From Gemmatimonadota bacterium (GTDB taxonomy: Bacteria > Latescibacterota > UBA2968 > UBA8231): a stretch of 16,229 bases of DNA. The stretch is from positions 1-16,229 of the forward strand of contig JABHDC010000149.1 of the NCBI GenBank assembly GCA_018673255.1, read 5' to 3'. The stretch's first letter is position 1, and each line of letters starts with the position of its first letter. A program made the translations under genes and the position numbers. The notes beneath the pieces were generated by a model. It saw only the letters and a program-made list of their open reading frames with translations, was not told the DNA's origin and made no database searches. Of this stretch, positions 1 to 6,897 are shown piece after piece.

Positions 1-1
1 A

Positions 2-94
2 TGGCGGAGAGAGTGGGATTCGAACCCACGGTAGCGCTATAAACGCTACACACGATTTCCAGTCGTGCACCTTCGACCACTCGGTCACCTCTCC
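2..94 (-). tRNA. tRNA-Ser (anticodon GGA)
   Basis: Read on the minus strand this is a complete type II tRNA that decodes UCC/UCU serine codons. The acceptor stem starts GGAGAGG at 94-88 and pairs with TCTCTCC, closing with a G-U pair. The discriminator base is G and the CCA end is encoded at 5-2. The anticodon stem CACGA/TCGTG closes the seven-base loop CTGGAAA, which puts GGA at positions 34-36. A long variable arm, typical of serine tRNAs, lies between the anticodon and T arms. The T arm contains GGTTCGAATCC. It shares its acceptor and T arms almost base for base with the next tRNA. Confidence 0.96.
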
Positions 95-112
95 GGTTGA
101 ACCGGCGGGTCG

Positions 113-138
113 GATTGATCTGACTGCTGAGATCAATC
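113..138. repeat. 9-bp inverted repeat in the tRNA spacer
   Basis: GATTGATCT at 113-121 and AGATCAATC at 130-138 are perfect inverted repeats around an eight-base loop. They sit in the 57-base spacer between the two serine tRNA genes, which are probably co-transcribed on the minus strand. No T-run follows the hairpin on either strand, so it does not look like an intrinsic terminator. It could be a structure in the tRNA precursor that helps processing, which is inference. A second short dyad, CCGGT-TGA-ACCGG, lies at 93-105, at the 5' edge of the first tRNA. Confidence 0.5.
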
Positions 139-150
139 TCAACCTGTGTA

Positions 151-241
<91 letters not shown>

Positions 242-293
242 ACTTCAGTCCCTCAAAGCCCGACGACCATCCCTGATCTCACTCGCAGACCGG

Positions 294-794
294 TCAGAGC
301 GCCGTGGCGGCACCCGAGCGCAATGCGGCGAAGAAGCTGTGCAGCACTTGTGCACATTGCTCCTGCAACACGCCGCCCACGACTTCACAGCCGTGATTGA
401 GCCTCGGATCCTGCACGATATTGCGCAGTGTACCGCAAGCGCCCCCCTTGGGGTCATAGGCCCCAAAAACGAGGCGCGGAATACGCGCCAGCACCATCGC
501 ACCGGCACACATGGCACACGGCTCAAGCGTGACGTAGAGCGTCGTGTCTTGAAGCCGCCTTGATCTCACGCAATCGGCAGCCACGCCAATCGCAATCATT
601 TCCGCATGAGCCCGTGGATCTTGTCGGGTCTCGGTCAGATTCCAGGCATCAGCCAGAAGTTCACCATTTCGCACCAGAACAGCCCCGACAGGGACCTCAC
701 CTGCCGCGGCGCCCGTACGTGCCCGATCCAGGGCGCACTCCATCCAGTATGCATCCGACGTCTGGAGCGCCAGTGCGAACTCCCTTGTCCACAA
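294..794 (-). CDS. tadA: tRNA-specific adenosine deaminase TadA
   Basis: TadA is a zinc-dependent deaminase that converts adenosine-34 to inosine in the anticodon of tRNA-Arg(ACG), letting one tRNA read CGU, CGC and CGA. Numbered from the chosen start, the HAE motif is at residues 63-65 (His zinc ligand, Glu proton shuttle) and PCAMC at 92-96 gives the two Cys ligands. VPVGAVLV near 34-41 and YVTLEPC near 87-93 are family hallmarks. I chose a TTG start at 794, which gives 166 residues, close to the usual size of about 167. The frame is open to an ATG at 902, but those 36 extra residues do not resemble TadA. An internal ATG at 743 would cut into the first helix. A cytosine or guanine deaminase is less likely because the motifs are TadA-like throughout. 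Confidence 0.93.
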   Translation of the reverse strand: MWTREFALALQTSDAYWMECALDRARTGAAAGEVPVGAVLVRNGELLADAWNLTETRQDPRAHAEMIAIGVAADCVRSRRLQDTTLYVTLEPCAMCAGAMVLARIPRLVFGAYDPKGGACGTLRNIVQDPRLNHGCEVVGGVLQEQCAQVLHSFFAALRSGAATAL

Positions 795-832
795 CCCGAA
801 TCCAGGATCACCGGATCCTTGACTACGGACTC

Positions 833-1135
833 TTAGGTCAGTTGGGCTCTTAGGGTCATCTTCAGAAGAGCAGAATATAGCCGCATTTGGGCATCTCGAC
901 AAGGGCGAAATCGACGTGGAGAGGCAGGCGCTATCTCACTGGCCCGCAGCTTCTTACGGAGCATCATCCGTGCAATTGCACGTGCTTCGGCGGGATTGTG
1001 CCAGACGCCCGTGGCGAACCAGCGCCACACCTGCAGCGTCGGTCTTGACGAAGTGCACACGGGCCGCGATGTTTGTCGGCCAGACAGACGAAACCCACCA
1101 ACTATCAGTAAAATCAGCAACATAGGGCTACTCAT
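833..1135 (-). CDS. Doubtful small hypothetical protein, 100 aa
   Basis: This frame is open on the minus strand between tadA and lysA, and I recognise no family. From the ATG at 1135 the product starts MSSPMLLILLIVGG, a short hydrophobic stretch, then becomes basic with many Arg and Lys and several Trp. A GGAG lies six bases before the ATG, a good ribosome binding site. Its stop is 38 bases before the TTG start of tadA, so the two could be co-transcribed. Against it: the start codon overlaps the ATG of lysA on the other strand, its binding site lies in lysA codons, and codon third positions are not clearly GC-biased. It may be chance, and the stretch would then be an untranslated leader region. 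Confidence 0.25.
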   Translation of the reverse strand: MSSPMLLILLIVGGFRLSGRQTSRPVCTSSRPTLQVWRWFATGVWHNPAEARAIARMMLRKKLRASEIAPASPRRFRPCRDAQMRLYSALLKMTLRAQLT

Positions 1136-2417
1136 GGCAATCTCCACCGACCCATACCGTTTTCTCACTGACCCGGATGCGCTTGACCTCCTCCGGGAGC
1201 ACGGATCTCCCCTCTACGTCTATGACGAGACCATGTTGAGGCAACAGGCTCAGAGGGCCCTGGCTTTCCCGAATCCTTTTGGCCTGACGGTGCGCTATGC
1301 CATGAAGGCCTGCCCCAATGGCGCGATTCTCCGGATTCTGGCCGGAGAGGGGCTGCACGTCGATGCCAGCAGCGGCTGGGAGGCCCGTCGTGCCATGGCC
1401 GCCGGCGTCGCCCCGAATCGCATCATGTTGACCGCCCAGCAATTGGCCGATGATGTGGCACAGTTGTTCGAGAAGGGGGTCCGTTTCAACGCCTGTTCTC
1501 TGCATCAGCTGGCCTCTTTCGGTCGCCTTTTCCCCGGTGCCAGTGTCGGCGTGCGGGTGAATCCCGGTCTGGGATCCGGCCACAGCAACCGCACGAATGT
1601 GGGGGGGCCTTCTGCCAGCTTCGGCATCTGGCACGAGCATCTGCCACAGATCCTTCAGATCGCCGACGAACACGATCTCGATATTCAGCTGCTGCACTCG
1701 CACATTGGTTCCGGGTCCGACCCGGACGTCTGGCAACGCTGTGCTCACATGACCCTGCAGATCGCCGAACGTCTGGAGAGTGTGACAACGATCAGTCTTG
1801 GCGGGGGATTCAAGGTCGCCCGTATGGCCGAGGAAACCCCCACGAATCTGTCCCTGGCCGGGGGCCCCATCCAGCAGGAGCTACGAGCTTTTGCCGAACG
1901 TCACGGCCGGGAACTGCATCTGGAAATCGAACCAGGGACCTACCTGGCTGCCAATGTCGGTGCCCTTCTCACCACGATCGTCGACGTCGTCGACACAGGT
2001 GACGAAGGGTATCAATTCCTCAAGATCGACTCGGGGATGACGGAGATTCTGCGACCGAGCATGTATGGCTCACAACATCCCATCACGCTGATCTCCCAGC
2101 ACGACGGCGCAGATATCCGGATGCAGGAGTATCTCGTCGTTGGCCACTGCTGTGAATCTGGCGATGTGCTGACACCGGCACCCGACAATCCGGAGGGTCT
2201 GCTCACACGCTCACTGCAGTCGGCGAGAATCGGAGATGGATTGCTGATCGGCAGCAGTGGGGCCTACTGTGCGGCCATGTCTGCCAAGAATTACAACTCG
2301 TTCCCCGAAGCGGCCGAGATCCTGCGACGCACGACGGGCGAATTTGCATTGATCCGGCAACGGCAGGCGCCAGAGTCGGTGTATGCAAACGAGATCATGC
2401 CAGACAACCTGTCGTAA
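1134..2417 (+). CDS. lysA: Diaminopimelate decarboxylase-like PLP enzyme (LysA type)
   Basis: LysA decarboxylates meso-diaminopimelate to L-lysine using pyridoxal phosphate, the last step of lysine synthesis. The 427-residue product is a fold-type III alanine racemase-like barrel plus C-terminal beta domain. YAMKA at 55-59 carries the PLP lysine (K58), HSHIGSG is at 188-194, and GGG at 223-225 is the phosphate loop. CCESGD at 339-344 holds the catalytic Cys from the partner subunit, and GAY at 377-379 packs near PLP. The loop normally written EPGR reads EPGTYL here (266-271), so the Arg that usually contacts substrate is Thr. RPSMYG at 307-312 matches the usual RPALYG. The start at 1134 gives the expected N-terminus. 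An upstream in-frame extension to 996 lacks LysA character. I see no clear promoter or strong ribosome binding site. Confidence 0.9.
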   Translation: MAISTDPYRFLTDPDALDLLREHGSPLYVYDETMLRQQAQRALAFPNPFGLTVRYAMKACPNGAILRILAGEGLHVDASSGWEARRAMAAGVAPNRIMLTAQQLADDVAQLFEKGVRFNACSLHQLASFGRLFPGASVGVRVNPGLGSGHSNRTNVGGPSASFGIWHEHLPQILQIADEHDLDIQLLHSHIGSGSDPDVWQRCAHMTLQIAERLESVTTISLGGGFKVARMAEETPTNLSLAGGPIQQELRAFAERHGRELHLEIEPGTYLAANVGALLTTIVDVVDTGDEGYQFLKIDSGMTEILRPSMYGSQHPITLISQHDGADIRMQEYLVVGHCCESGDVLTPAPDNPEGLLTRSLQSARIGDGLLIGSSGAYCAAMSAKNYNSFPEAAEILRRTTGEFALIRQRQAPESVYANEIMPDNLS

Positions 2418-2452
2418 GCACGACGGCGCGTCTGGCTATCGGACGTGTTGTG

Positions 2453-3559
2453 TTACTGGCCGTCTGGCATCTTCGGATCCAGTGCGTCCCGTAAGCCGTC
2501 CCCGACAAGATTGTACAGGGTGACAGTGAAGAAGATGGCCAAACCCGGTGCGACGGCCAGCCACCAGGCGGCGGCATTGCTGCGCGCACCCGCCAGGATC
2601 GCTCCCCAGGTAATCGTCTCTGCTGGCACGCCGATACCAAGAAAACTCAGTCCCGATTCTGCCAGAATTGCCAGACCCACACCGAAAGTGGCCGGTACCA
2701 GCACCGGTGCGATCGCATTGGGCAGGATGTGACGCAAGATGACCCGCGGTGTCGCACACCCCAGAGCGCGAGCGGCTTCAACATATTCGTAGTTGCGCAC
2801 GTGCAGGAACTGGGAGCGTGTCAGGCGGGCGATGGTGACCCACCCCGTGAGTCCAATGATGACCATGATGAAGAACAGACTGGGTGGAAAGAATGCAGCA
2901 GCGGTGATGATGAGGAAGATCGCCGGAATCGCCGACCACAACTCGAACAACCGCGCCAGCAGCAGATCGGTCCAGCCACCGAAGTAACCGGCCAGCGCAC
3001 CCAGCAGCACACCGATCACCAGCGAGATGCTCACCGACACGAGGCCGATCACCAGCGCGTAGCGCGATCCATGCACGATCCCCGCCAGAACATCACGACC
3101 GAGCCGGTCGGTCCCCAGCCAGTGCTGCGCACCCGGAGGCTCGTATTTTTCAGCCAGCAGAATCTCTGACGGACCGTAGGGAATGGGTGGAAAGACTGAG
3201 ACGTCGGTCTTGAGACGCTTCAGATTCCTGCGCCGTCGCAACTCCTTGGGCCAGTCTCCCAAACCCGTGTGCACCAGGTACTGGCGGAATGCAGGAAAGT
3301 AGACCTGCCCTTGATACTCCATGTACAGTGGCTTGTTGCCGGCAATCAGGTCTGCCCCGGCAGCCACCACGGCCAGCCATGCCAGGGCGATGAGGCTGTA
3401 CAGGGCCAGCCGATTTCGGCAGAATTGCCGACCCACCAATCCCCAGTACCCAATACCGGGAGACTCGTCGACAGGCGACTGCGCAGACCCCGACGGCGGG
3501 GCATCAACTTGTGCCTGGAGATCGGGGCTTTCTGCGCCCTCTGTTGGACCCGTAGACAT
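2453..3559 (-). CDS. ABC peptide transporter permease, OppC/YejE type
   Basis: This is an inner-membrane permease subunit of a type I ABC importer for oligopeptides. The 368-residue product has a soluble Pro/Ser-rich N-terminus, a first membrane helix near 52-73, then the block HWLGTDRLGRDVL at 146-158 that precedes the OppC core. The ATPase-coupling EAA loop is at 258-280 (EYVEAARALG then RHILPN). Residues 74-140 form a long periplasmic insertion starting NKPLYMEYQG, which resembles the same region of E. coli YejE as I remember it. The ATG at 3559 has AAGGAG eight bases upstream. An ATG at 3565 would overlap the upstream stop by four bases but sits only two bases from that site. It is the last gene of the minus-strand run, converging on lysA with no obvious terminator between them. 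Confidence 0.93.
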   Translation of the reverse strand: MSTGPTEGAESPDLQAQVDAPPSGSAQSPVDESPGIGYWGLVGRQFCRNRLALYSLIALAWLAVVAAGADLIAGNKPLYMEYQGQVYFPAFRQYLVHTGLGDWPKELRRRRNLKRLKTDVSVFPPIPYGPSEILLAEKYEPPGAQHWLGTDRLGRDVLAGIVHGSRYALVIGLVSVSISLVIGVLLGALAGYFGGWTDLLLARLFELWSAIPAIFLIITAAAFFPPSLFFIMVIIGLTGWVTIARLTRSQFLHVRNYEYVEAARALGCATPRVILRHILPNAIAPVLVPATFGVGLAILAESGLSFLGIGVPAETITWGAILAGARSNAAAWWLAVAPGLAIFFTVTLYNLVGDGLRDALDPKMPDGQ

Positions 3560-3561
3560 CC

Positions 3562-4698
3562 TCATCGCTCCTTGCTGCCAAAGTCGATACGAGGATCTGC
3601 CACCTTGAGCATGACATCGGCGGCCAGGATTCCCAGCAACGACAGGGCAGAGCTGATCGTGAGAATGGCCATCACCATCGGGTAGTCGCGGGAGATCACC
3701 GATTGGAAGCTGAGCAGGCCAAGTCCAGGCAGCGTGAAGATCGTCTCAACGAATACGGAGCCCGCCATCAGTGCCGGGAACAAGCCGGCCATGAGTGTGA
3801 TGATGGGAATCAGGGAATTGCGCAGAACGTGCCGGATGATGACCAGGTGCTCCGCCAACCCCTTCGCACGAGCAGTGCGTACATAATCGAGACGGATATT
3901 CTCGAGCATGCTGGTGCGCATGTATCGCGAAATCGCAGCAAAACTGGCATACGTCGAGGCAACGATCGGCAGAGCCATGTGATGCAGGTGGTCGGTGAAC
4001 AACCTCCACCACCCCCAGGAATCGTCTGCATCGATAGAGACAATACCGGACGCGGGGAACCAGTGGAGGAATTCACGATTGCAGAGGAAGATGATCAGCA
4101 GCATGCCCACCCAGAAGGAGGGCATGGACCACAACATGAAGGAGATCGCCGTCCCGATGCGATCAACCAGCGTGTTCTGGCGAATCGCCAGCAACATCCC
4201 CAGGGGTACACCGATCAGGTAGGCGGCCATCAAGCTGATCAGACCAATTTCGATGGTGACAGGCAGCCGTTCGACGATGCGACGTATGACCGGCTGCTGG
4301 TCCTTGAAGGACAGACCGAAATCCAGGGTGGTGATCCGCCAACCGCCCAGCCTCACCACTTCCAGCCCGGATCCGCGGTAGTTTGCATCACCGCCTTCTT
4401 CCACCATCTGTCGCTCAGCGTCGCCGAGTGGCTCCACCGACAGGACCAGGCGACTCAACCAGCTCCCGTATTGCTCGTGTAGCGGACGATCCAGGCCCAG
4501 CTGGTGCCGCAGTTGCTGTCGCGTCTTCTCCAGCTGATCACGCTGGTCGGTACTCAGGCCTTCCCCACCGGCTGCCCCTCCGAGGAACAGATCCACCGGG
4601 TCTCCCGGCGCCAGATGCATGATGAGGAAGGACACGAGCGTGATGCCCAGCATCGTGGGGATCGCCAGCAGGAGCCGCTGAACGACGTATTGGATCAT
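3562..4698 (-). CDS. ABC peptide transporter permease, OppB/YejB type
   Basis: This inner-membrane permease partners the adjacent OppC/YejE-type subunit. The 378-residue product starts with the typical first helix (about 8-30, ending in HLAPGDP). It then has a long periplasmic stretch (35-140) containing the family phrase DFGLSF at 126-131. Further helices lie near 150-172, 182-205, 240-258, 298-320 and 342-366. The EAA loop for ATPase docking runs about 271-294 (DYVRTARAKGL then RHVLRNS). The start ATG at 4698 has GGTGAG upstream with suitable spacing. Its TGA stop lies within or next to the start of the following permease, a sign of translational coupling. No ATPase or binding-protein gene is adjacent. 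The nearest binding protein starts beyond the right edge. Confidence 0.94.
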   Translation of the reverse strand: MIQYVVQRLLLAIPTMLGITLVSFLIMHLAPGDPVDLFLGGAAGGEGLSTDQRDQLEKTRQQLRHQLGLDRPLHEQYGSWLSRLVLSVEPLGDAERQMVEEGGDANYRGSGLEVVRLGGWRITTLDFGLSFKDQQPVIRRIVERLPVTIEIGLISLMAAYLIGVPLGMLLAIRQNTLVDRIGTAISFMLWSMPSFWVGMLLIIFLCNREFLHWFPASGIVSIDADDSWGWWRLFTDHLHHMALPIVASTYASFAAISRYMRTSMLENIRLDYVRTARAKGLAEHLVIIRHVLRNSLIPIITLMAGLFPALMAGSVFVETIFTLPGLGLLSFQSVISRDYPMVMAILTISSALSLLGILAADVMLKVADPRIDFGSKER

Positions 4699-4800
4699 CT
4701 GACGCTCACCCGGGCACCCCGGCCAATGCGCAACCGTTCAGCCGGAGCGTCGGTGGCACCGGTCTCTGCTGATCGATTGATGCGGCGTACCGAAATCAGA

Positions 4801-5820
4801 TCATTCACCCAGCGACTCAGCTCGCCTGTAGGCGTCCCGGCTCTCGGCCTCCATGCCGCGATATGTGTAGACCCTGCCCAGTTCTCGCCAGAGAGTGGCA
4901 TTGTCGGGCATGTCCTGCGTGAGTTGCTGCAGAAGCGGAAAGGCATCATCGAGTTGTTCGAGCCCCAGGTAGACGACGGCAAGATTGTATCGGACATCGA
5001 TGTCGTCAGGATTCAGATCGATGGCCCGTTCGTAGGCAACTCGCGCCTCGGCCGCGCGGCCCTGCTGCCAATAGAGACTTCCAAGATTGTAGTGGCACTG
5101 CCAGTGCTCGGGGCGGATGGCCACGACCCGGTCATACACCTGTTCGGCGGCGGCCATGTCACCCACACGCGTGTGGGCGACGCCAAGATTTGTCAGTGTC
5201 CACGGTTTTTCGGCCACGACCAGTGCCTTCTCAAACACCGGGATGGCCTCGGCCGGGCGCCCTTCACTCAGATAGAGCGTCCCAAGCACCCTCAGACTGG
5301 CCGTATCCTCTGAGGCCTGTTGGGTGACGTATTCGAATGTGGCGATCGCCTCGTCCATCTCTCCAATACTGAATTGCGTGTAACCGAGATTCCGCCAAGC
5401 TGCAAGACGATCCGGTAGTATTTGCGTCGCCAGCCGGTACTTCCGCTGCGCTCGTAGCAGGTCCGGATGACTCAATGAGGTGATGCGCACGCCGTCATTG
5501 TATATCCGTGACCAGTAGTGGAGGCGCTCGTCGGTGATCTCCTCAGAGTACTTGCTGCTCAGCGTCAATGACCGATCGAAGGCGACGACCATGTCAGCGT
5601 AGTATCCTGCCAGGCCATACGCACGGCCCAGATGATAGTAGGCCTGAGCATCCGTGGAGTCTTCGCTGACCGCCAGCTCCAACTGCTGCATCGCCAGATC
5701 ATACTGCTGCTGCTTCAGATAGAGCTTTCCCGCCGTCAGCGAGGGGCTCGAGCATCCCAAAAAAGAAAGGGGGCCGCCCCCGATAAGGAGAGCGGCCCCC
5801 AGTACAATCCACCGACGCAC
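4801..5820 (-). CDS. TPR-repeat lipoprotein
   Basis: The 339-residue product has a lipoprotein-like signal peptide, a short basic start (MRR), a Leu/Gly/Ala core and FLGCSS with the candidate lipidated Cys at 23. The rest is a chain of about seven or eight tetratricopeptide repeats, clearest at about 58-91, 138-171, 175-208, 208-240, 242-275 and 276-309, with YNLGSLYWQQGRAAEA-type motifs. Such solenoids bind other proteins. A periplasmic scaffold for the neighbouring outer-membrane proteins is inference. The start is a GTG two bases after the stop of the PorV-like gene, so translation is probably coupled. The codons for the signal-peptide core form a terminator-like hairpin at 5759-5800. A 102-base gap follows before the permease genes. 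Confidence 0.88.
   Translation of the reverse strand: MRRWIVLGAALLIGGGPLSFLGCSSPSLTAGKLYLKQQQYDLAMQQLELAVSEDSTDAQAYYHLGRAYGLAGYYADMVVAFDRSLTLSSKYSEEITDERLHYWSRIYNDGVRITSLSHPDLLRAQRKYRLATQILPDRLAAWRNLGYTQFSIGEMDEAIATFEYVTQQASEDTASLRVLGTLYLSEGRPAEAIPVFEKALVVAEKPWTLTNLGVAHTRVGDMAAAEQVYDRVVAIRPEHWQCHYNLGSLYWQQGRAAEARVAYERAIDLNPDDIDVRYNLAVVYLGLEQLDDAFPLLQQLTQDMPDNATLWRELGRVYTYRGMEAESRDAYRRAESLGE
5759..5800 (-). terminator. Intrinsic-terminator-like hairpin inside the TPR gene
   Basis: On the minus strand, GGGGGCCGC (5800-5792) and GCGGCCCCC (5777-5769) form a perfect nine-base-pair GC stem around a 14-base loop. TTTCTTTTTT (5768-5759) follows at once. This is the textbook layout of a Rho-independent terminator. 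It lies 23 bases past the stop codon of the PorV-like gene and within codons 7-21 of the TPR gene, where it encodes the signal-peptide core. It may act as a partial terminator or attenuator between the outer-membrane genes and the TPR/permease genes. The Gly/Ala/Pro/Leu codons of a signal peptide could also produce it by chance. Confidence 0.5.
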
Positions 5821-5822
5821 GA

Positions 5823-6863
5823 TCAGAAGCCGACCTGGAAGGTGAAGGTGTTCAGAGCGTCGAAGAAATCGACATTCGAGTACGCATAGTCGATGCGCAC
5901 ATCTTCCAGACCGCCAACAGCCGTCTGGAGGCCAAATCCGAAGCTCGTACCATACAGATAATCGTCATCCGAACTGGTGGCGTAATCGAACCCAAGTCGG
6001 ACGTCGAAGAATTCAGTCACACCAATCTCTACACCTGAACGCACCTGATCATAGGCGTAGTTGTTGTGACGGAAAACGGAGCTGATGTTGACATCGCCGA
6101 GGCCGGCGAGATCGTTGTAGCTGTATCCGAGTCCGATCTCGAACAGAGACGGCAGGTCCGCTGACGAGGACTGAACCTTGTAATCAGAAGGTTCACGTCG
6201 CAGGTCATTGAGATCACCACGATTCAGCAGACCCGAACCGTCGAACTCGACACGCTGACCGATGTGCTTCAGTGCGACACCAAGGTCGAGACCATCGATG
6301 CCACCCAGATTCGCATACTGCAGGCCGGCGCTAAAGGACAGCGCCGTCGCATCTACACGCTCGATGCGATTGACGATATAGTGCGTCGTGCCACCGACAG
6401 AAATGCGATCGGTCAGATCCTTCGAGTAATGCACGCCGAGAGTGAAGAACGTGGGTGAAAAATCCGCCCCCGTTCCATCCGGCTGGTCTTCAGTGGTCAC
6501 CGGAATGTCACCGATAGACAGAGCCTTGATGTCGGCGGCAAATGTGCCGACACCGAAGTCCGCGCTGGCGGCGATGTAGTTGACGCGGATATCCGCCAGG
6601 TAGGACATGGTCGATACCATCAATTCTGCGTCGCTGTTACCGCGGCTCAAACCGGCCGGGTTCCAGTGCAGTGCTGCCAGACCACTGGTTGTCGCCACAG
6701 AGGCGCCACCCAGTGCCATATCACGCGCGCCGACAGGAATCAGCAATTCCATGGCGGCCGCAGTACCGGCTCGATTCTGACCTGCAGCGTGGACATCAAC
6801 TGTCCCCATGCAGACCAGCGCGAGTGCCAGCACCAACGTCGCGACTTTGCGAGTAATTTGCAT
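5823..6863 (-). CDS. PorV/UPF0164-family outer-membrane beta-barrel protein
   Basis: The 346-residue product has a clear Sec signal peptide with likely cleavage after VHA (residue 26). A conserved block follows, from GTAAAMELLIPVGARDMALG to LAALHWNPAGL, which is the N-terminal signature of the PorV/UPF0164 group of FadL-like barrels. The rest shows alternating beta-strand patterning with Tyr and Phe and ends in VGF, a terminal Phe typical of barrels inserted by BAM. In Bacteroidetes, PorV shuttles type IX secretion cargo to the surface attachment complex. That role here is inferred from family and from the adjacent cargo-like gene. I chose the ATG at 6863 because it gives a proper signal peptide and has AGGAG 11 bases upstream. 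An in-frame start at 6911 would overlap the upstream gene and spoil the signal peptide. Confidence 0.9.
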   Translation of the reverse strand: MQITRKVATLVLALALVCMGTVDVHAAGQNRAGTAAAMELLIPVGARDMALGGASVATTSGLAALHWNPAGLSRGNSDAELMVSTMSYLADIRVNYIAASADFGVGTFAADIKALSIGDIPVTTEDQPDGTGADFSPTFFTLGVHYSKDLTDRISVGGTTHYIVNRIERVDATALSFSAGLQYANLGGIDGLDLGVALKHIGQRVEFDGSGLLNRGDLNDLRREPSDYKVQSSSADLPSLFEIGLGYSYNDLAGLGDVNISSVFRHNNYAYDQVRSGVEIGVTEFFDVRLGFDYATSSDDDYLYGTSFGFGLQTAVGGLEDVRIDYAYSNVDFFDALNTFTFQVGF

Positions 6864-6897
6864 TGTTTTCTGCTCTCCTAACGCTTGTGCTGGCGAC

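Noticed and set aside
996..1133. In-frame upstream extension of lysA by 46 codons
   Set aside because: The extra residues have no LysA character and the normal N-terminus begins at the ATG at 1134.
2403..2425. Small hairpin GTCGT-AAGC-ACGAC at the lysA stop as a terminator between lysA and the OppC-type gene
   Set aside because: The stem is only five base pairs and no T-run follows on either strand.
3703..4482. Long plus-strand frame opposite the OppB-type gene (259 codons), and similar frames at 4504-5313, 10756-11463 and 15250-15975
   Set aside because: Each lies wholly or mostly antisense to a gene with clear family motifs, and the products are Gln/Arg/His-rich with no domain signature. 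They are reverse-frame artefacts of GC-biased codons.
4695..4808. A 37-codon minus-strand frame from a GTG overlapping the TPR stop to a TGA overlapping the OppB ATG, spanning the 102-base gap
   Set aside because: The overlaps look like translational coupling, but the peptide has no recognisable features and no good ribosome binding site of its own. A chance open stretch in GC-rich DNA is the simpler reading.
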